A stretch of 64,000 bases of DNA from Gyrodactylus bullatarudis (Eukaryota; Platyhelminthes; Monogenea; Gyrodactylidea; Gyrodactylidae), in NCBI GenBank assembly GCA_012064415.1, contig SSNU01000272.1, positions 248,001 to 312,000 on the forward strand, written 5' to 3'. Positions within the stretch are counted from its first letter, which is position 1, and each line of letters starts with the position of its first letter. Made by a program: the position numbers and the translations under genes. Under the pieces are notes generated by a model. That model ran no database searches. It was not told the DNA's origin and worked only from the letters and a program-made list of their open reading frames with translations. Positions 58,101-64,000 of the stretch are shown piece after piece.

Positions 58101-60009
58101 TTCCACATCCACACAATGTGGGATATATACCACAGAATGGAGGAAATATGTATATATAGAAAGCAGTTCAAAATTCCTTGCATTTTTTATAAGGAATTCG
58201 ATCCTTTTCCATTCGAATATCTTTTCCTTTCCATTTAAACTAGAGAGGAGAGATTTAGCCATAATAAAATCGTGATATAATTTCAATATCATTATTACAC
58301 TTTAATACGTTAGTCAAGAGAAATTTTTAAAATCATCATCTTAAATTCTTTAAAATGGTAAACTATTATATCGAATGAGAATGATTTGAGTTGATCTAAA
58401 GACATGGATAATTTCAATCGTGATTCCAATTGAAGTTGTCAAATTTTCCACCATTTTTCAATGAATTTTACTACGAAAAATGATAAATTTTGAATTATTG
58501 GACACAGCTCTTTCAAATCTGATTTTCACGTCAAATTATTATTGTTGAGTATATTCTGAATAGACCCTGAAAAATCCGGTCAATTTGGTAAAAATTAACG
58601 GGAAAATGGGATTTATGCAGAACATGAAAATTTTAAAATTTGATTTTCAAAGAAGGCGTTTACGTATCTCTAAAGGACCTAAAAATGTGTATAATGAATT
58701 TTTTTATTGTGATACAATTCAACCGAAAAATAATAATTTCTAGTTCGCGTCAAATGACCCTTTTTCGATCTTTGGGCTGGACAAGATGATCAAATCTGCC
58801 AAATCTCGTCTAAAGATTAACCTCCGGATTGAGTGAGAGTCGAATTTTGATTACTGCTGGAAAATTAGTGAATTTTCGTTGAATCAAGATCCTTCAAAAA
58901 CAGCGTAACTTGCATAATTTAACTAGTCATAATTTTAATCTCAATTCTAAAAATCTTTATTTGGCCATCCTACAACTTTTAAATCAATAAAATATTTCCT
59001 GCACAAAGATTGAAGTAATGGAAGTTTGGCTTGAACTCAAAATTATCGATATGAAATTGGATCACACCTATTGAAATCACCGTATTCAATTTTTTGATGG
59101 AAAAGATGATATTTTTGTAGAGCTCTAAATGCGAGTCTGGGATAAAATTTCCATGATGTTTTAAGGTTCCTTTCATCAATTTTCTCTTTCTCTAACGTCT
59201 TCCTAGTCTCATATTCACAAGGATAATAAAAATTATGAGACAAAAATCGAATAAAGGAACACCCCACTCAAATGGATGAAATGACTTCTTTCTCGAGGGT
59301 GCGTAGCTGGAGTACTTGGGAGATGTAGAGTGATGTCATTGAAATCTTGAAATAGAAAGCTAAGTGGATGCATTGCATACATATGTATACAATTTATTCT
59401 TGAGAAATATAGCATATGAAATAAATGTATATTTGGCCATATATATATATATATATACTAGGCGAAAGTTTGGCACAAGTTGTAGGATTACGTCTTGTGA
59501 CATCAGCATCTTCGTCATTCACATTTTCATTTCTCATGAGTCAAAAGGAAGAAGAAATAAAACATAAAAAAGCATTAGAACATATAAAGAGGAACAATGA
59601 CAAAATCTTTCTTTCGAATTTTCTTCTTTAATTTTTCCTTGATAATGCGATTAGTGTTGATCCTGAAACTGAGTTTTGAAAGTTGCGATGTGCTCTCATA
59701 TAGGTTTCGTAAAAACCTCTTTGATTCATAGCTTCTTTGAGGTCATCATCGAATTTCTCTACTCAATCATATTTTTAAAATAGGGACGAGATCATCTGAT
59801 CTGATATGTAATTTCTCTCATTTGCGATACTTCCGCCTTTGATAATCAATTTCCTAATCAAAAACGTTCTGTCCATTTTAAGACTTATTTAGTATTCTTT
59901 GGTAGTATTGGAAGCCTGCGATTCAAGACCGAAATCTTAGCAGAACTAAAAGCACCGAACGAAATAATTCTAGATATATTTTCTTAGACTTTCGGCTCAA
60001 ATTCTACAC
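55109..60009. other. Hox upstream region, non-coding
   Basis: About 5 kb before the Hox start codon with no coding exon and few recognisable transposons; promoter, 5' UTR exons and enhancers are expected. An (AT)n microsatellite occurs at about 59437-59457. A weak MITE-like end (AGTAAATTCTCATTTTTATA) lies near 57735. Confidence 0.45.
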
Positions 60010-60140
60010 CTAGTTAATATGAAGATGGGAATTTATGATTTTTCCCAATCAAGGAATCGAATTTGATTTTTGGAATTTAGATCACGAGGCCAGCATATAC
60101 AATTTGAAATTAAAAAAATTATGTCTTACAAAAAAGTTTT
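60010..60140. mobile_element. One-ended MITE fragment
   Basis: CTAGTTAATATGAAGATGGG plus the following ATTTATGATTTTT and the inner GATCACGAGGCC match the left end of the MITE at 29.6 kb; the element then stops. Confidence 0.6.
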
Positions 60141-63100
60141 GAAAAGGAGCTGAGAGGAGAGGGTAATTTTCGATAGATAATACTCAGCTTATACTGTATT
60201 TCGAATCTTAAGTTGTCATTTTTTGAAATTGAGCTTGCTAAATGTCCATCTTCATTTGAAATAGCCTTATTTGCACTTAACAAAAAGCAGAAAAATCCTT
60301 ATTGCAATTGAATGATATACAGTTGTACCCCAGTTTTGGTGTATGAGAAATCGCATAGGTCGATAGAATTGAGTCAAATCGTAGAAAGCATAAAGTCACT
60401 GAGAGTTTACATATTACATATTTAGATATCATCAACTTTCGAGATTTTATCATTTACAGACATTTGGCTTTAATCTGGAGTGAAATTATTGATAGAACAT
60501 TCTTTCTGCATTAAATTCGAGTCCTCAAGATCCATCATGAAGTCTGTTGGCAACTCTATATACATTTATTCCTTAGTTATCTTTTATTTGCATCTTTTGT
60601 TCTCTTGTGTTTCTATGGAATGATCGATTATAATCGATAGAGGAACTAAAAACATGAAATAAAGCTGATAATAAATTGATTTACAGATAAAAAAATAATA
60701 ATAATCTTGTACGTTTCTTCATATTCTTACTCGTCTTATGCGTAGTCATCACCGGGATTTTTTCGTAATCGTACTGATTTCCATTGAATTTTTATTATTT
60801 TATTGTTTTTCGATATCTTTATTGAAAACTAAATAAACATACGAGTAAAACCTGGTAAAAGCAAGATTATTACCACTAGCATAATATCCAATGTAATCAA
60901 TACATCATTCCTTGCAAGGGAAGTTCTTTTAAACTTCAACTAAACTCGTACTGATAATGATTCTTGAATACAACGATTACATAATTCAAAACTATTCGAC
61001 GGTAACAAGGTAACTTTATGGTTCTAAGCTTTTTGATTAAATCTACTTTCTTAGCCAGCCTTTTTGCAAAGCCTCTTCTAGATCTCTTGTAATGACAAAT
61101 AAATTGAGTCTATGAAAAAGCAGGGTCTGCAAGAATATAATAACGATTTCTATCATTACTAAATTATTCTAACCTTATATGACGTTTGCTACTTTTTACA
61201 AAAAACTCTATATTCATGAAAACAATTATCTTTCGAATTCCGTAATGAAATGAACCTGTTCGCTGTTTGAATAAATGAATTTTGAAAATACGCTGAATTC
61301 AATTTTTTACAATCCTAAATCTACCTCTGCACGAGAGCGAACCTCTTAAGAATAAAAAGCAGCACCCCTATCAAAATCTGAGTGAGGAAAAAGCATTATT
61401 GGGTATTGGATAATATAGCAATCAATTTCTCTCACTAGAACGGCCAACGGTCCAGTCTCCTTTGGAAAAATTTAATTAGATAATTTTTTGAATTTTAAAT
61501 ATTCCAACAATTCACTGTACATTCATAGTAGAATACAGTTGCCAAGGTTTGTAGGAAATAACCCATTTTTATTATCATCTGACAAAAAAAAAGATATTAA
61601 TTGGACATCTGTCTCTCCACATTTGACCCTTGCATCCCTTATTTGTATAGTAGACAAATGAACAAATACATTTTAATGCGCAATAAAAAAGCATAGGTGT
61701 AATTTGGGAAGTAAAAATTTACTCCCCTATTCTAATTACAAATTATCAATACAAATGTCGTCTTTGAGAATTATTTGAGAAATGCAATACACTGGACCAC
61801 TGTTTATTAGACGCTGACGAAAATTTCCGAGATTACTAAAATCGATATGATAAAATTAATCTTCAAGTATTCTAACCACCAAATTTCGCTCCAAAATATC
61901 TTTTTATGCTTCTGGTATAAGATGAACAATAAAATACGTTTTTAGACCTATCAGAATTATATTCGTGAAAAGTAAGAGAAGTCATTTTATTGGTCTCAAA
62001 AAATTTTATGAAAGTCAGTTCTGCATTTTTACTGGAAGAAATAATCTGAAAATAAATCGTTAAAAACGTTTTTTTATTAAAAAAATTTAGTGGGATAATG
62101 TTAAAATACTCGAAGATTAATAAATATTATCATATCGATAGGCAATTTCAGTCCAAGTCTACTTTGTATTAAGCATTCTTTCTGCAAAATGCATTCTTTA
62201 TAACATTCATATCAGTTATCAGAGATTGGATTTCTCTCTATCTCGATATATAGACTTTTGGGTAGTGTACATATGGGCCTAAAAATATAAAAATTCAATA
62301 TCTCCTAATATAATAGAATATCTTGTTTTATCCAATGTCTAACCTAACTCATATACTTCCAGTTGTACCACATCTACACACCTCTGAAACTCCATTTTAG
62401 TTTCCATGGCAAAATGTGGAAGAGAGAAAAAAGCATGAATGCAAAACTGAGTCAATGAGAGAGAGAGAGATATCAGAGGAAGAAATCCTGTAGTACAAAA
62501 AGCGATATATTGAATATTCCGGTCAAATTTTATTGCTTTTGATTATAATTTTCACTTTGTACGTCTGTGTGTGTACATATCAAATCAGCGAGAATTTTCT
62601 ATTCAGTGAAATGAAGAAAAAAAACAACTAGAACAACACCCCAATGTTTAGTTATTATTAGATTAAGCGAGAGGAGTCTCTGTGAGCCTCTTCAAGGTTC
62701 AAGGTGTGAGAAAGGTAGATTTCTACGTCATAATCTGTCCAGGGGAATAAAAAAGGTTTATTTATTGTTTCCTCTGAGTGTTTATTTCAATGCTGCAATA
62801 CAGGGGGAAAGTTGGAAAATCCTTCTTCTTCTTCTTCTTCTGCCAGCAAAAGAAAAAGGGAGAAAATTTATTGCATTTTGAATTATTTTTGCAGGGGTTT
62901 AGGAGCGTGATGAGAATAAATTAAAATTTTATCACCTCAAATTAGCTATAATGGATATTGAAATATAATTTGTATGAGGCGCTTCAACATTAGAAAATAT
63001 TTAAAGAGACAGGCCGAGAATGTTGGGCTATGAAGGGTGAATTTTATTCCCTATGATCTCCGGCGCCCCCTCCCAAAAATTATTTCCGCTTCAAAGGTGT

Positions 63101-63500
63101 GAGAAGGGCATTTTCCAGTAATAAAAAACTGTTAAAGTATTATTACACCCAACTAAAAAATTTGTTAACTGTCCAGAATTAACGGGAAAGTTTCATCTTC
63201 TTTATTTCTCTCCCATTGATTTCAACATCAGCTTTTATTATCGTTTCACCTTCAAAAAAAACCTTTTCCATAACTACAAATTTACATTTGTCCAAAATGG
63301 CTTGTTATTTGTTCATTTTTAATATTTCCACTGAATAAAAATGCTGTTCACAATGATCATGTTAGTTAAGTGGCAGTGATATTGTCAAATTTCCATCATT
63401 AGTCTCTCTGAAGATTTGATACTAAAAAACGATGATAATTTTTCAAATATTTTCAGGCTTATGATGAAAATAGTCGTTTTGCATTTCACTGATACAGAAC
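60141..63500. other. Non-coding stretch, no gene seen
   Basis: AT-rich DNA with short tracts (GAGA repeat at about 62457-62468, TTC repeat at about 62823-62840). No exon or repeat with clear ends. Confidence 0.4.
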
Positions 63501-63502
63501 CA

Positions 63503-63550
63503 AATTAATATGAAGATGAGGATTTACTATTTTTACAAAATAAACTCAAT
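63503..63550. mobile_element. MITE terminal fragment
   Basis: AATTAATATGAAGATGAGGA and ATTTTTACAAAATAAACTC match the family end; it leads directly into the LINE-like fragment. Confidence 0.5.
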
Positions 63551-63619
63551 GAAAGTGAAATAAAATGAAAAAATATATTTGGTATAGATATCAAAAATAA
63601 ACAGAAATTCAAAAGTTTT

Positions 63620-63965
63620 TAGAAAAATTTATTACAGTTTTTTTGTCAAGGTTTGTGAATCTAGTAGAAATATCGTTGAAATAAGATGGAATTCTTTCAA
63701 GCAGATTGATATGCTTCATTTTATTGATAGATTTGGGATTGATTCTTTTAGGTCTGTTACGAGTTCTGGCAATTACTTCGGCACGATTCCATAAGGTATT
63801 TATTCTCTTATCACAAAGTATTATCGATCTGGCCAGGCGTCTATGACGTAGCAGATCAACTCTGAATGGTGCATTTGGTTGTGAACGACGGAAAAATTTA
63901 AGAAATCTTTTTTGGATTAAATCTAGACTGATGCTCGCGCTAATCGCAGATGGATTCCAGTCAGG
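63620..63965 (-). pseudogene. LINE-like RT C-terminal fragment
   Basis: An open minus-strand frame without start reads SISLDLIQKRFLKFFRRS, then RVDLLRHRRLARSIILCDKR, INPKSINKMKHINLLERI. The LIQKRFLKF block followed by a conserved RRL.RR-like segment is typical for the end of non-LTR reverse transcriptases (compare IERVQYRFL at 41.7 kb). It seems to continue towards the window edge. Confidence 0.45.
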
Positions 63966-64000
63966 TGAAATGAGTCAATAATTTTTGGAAATTGAGAAAA

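Overview
The window is nuclear DNA of an AT-rich animal. Genes are split by spliceosomal introns, histone H3 ends in a metazoan histone stem-loop, and there is a posterior-class Hox gene. Residues of the Hox homeodomain (the TMVLENEF and [11 protein letters not shown] stretches) look most like Post2/Abd-B proteins of protostomes, so a protostome, possibly a spiralian, is my best guess; I cannot name the species. Many introns are near the minimum size (30-36 bp), while introns in the Hox gene, the C2-domain gene and the Shisa-like genes are long and often filled with transposons.

Layout. 0.3-2.5 kb: decayed non-LTR retrotransposon. 3.1-6.2 kb: an A20/AN1 zinc-finger protein and a REEP5-like ER membrane protein. 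8-14 kb: mostly non-coding, with a foldback element, a long-TIR element whose centre is a run of N, and a complete 347-bp MITE with a target-site duplication. 14.3-25.6 kb: three small Shisa-like membrane proteins (A, B, C). B lies in a diverged tandem copy of the A locus and has lost the cysteine domain. A poly-cysteine protein of unknown function lies between B and C. 26.1-34.2 kb (minus): an MCTP-type protein (three C2 domains, two membrane segments), whose introns hold a Tigger remnant, a Penelope-like remnant with hammerhead-ribozyme motifs, two long hairpin MITEs and an orphan two-exon ORF on the other strand. 34.5-37.2 kb: a piggyBac element with TTAA duplication inserted in a MITE. 38-41 kb: a lysine-rich secreted peptide and an intronless bestrophin. 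41.4-43.9 kb: LINE fragment, replication-type histone H3, Penelope-like RT fragment. 43.9-46.7 kb: a tight housekeeping cluster, TMUB (minus), RBX1 (plus) and LAMTOR1 (plus). 48.8-55.1 kb (minus): the Hox gene. 55-64 kb: non-coding, with few recognisable elements, ending in a LINE fragment.

How the genes relate. TMUB and RBX1 share an 86-bp divergent promoter, and RBX1 and LAMTOR1 are spaced like an operon. RBX1 is the RING subunit of cullin ubiquitin ligases, LAMTOR1 anchors Ragulator/mTORC1 on lysosomes, and REEP5 and MCTP both shape or tether ER membrane. These are independent housekeeping functions. The Hox gene sits in the stretch with the fewest recognisable repeats, as is usual for developmental loci.

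Exon boundaries were derived by hand from GT/AG sites, reading phase and comparison between copies. They are good to the base for small genes; a few MCTP junctions are uncertain.
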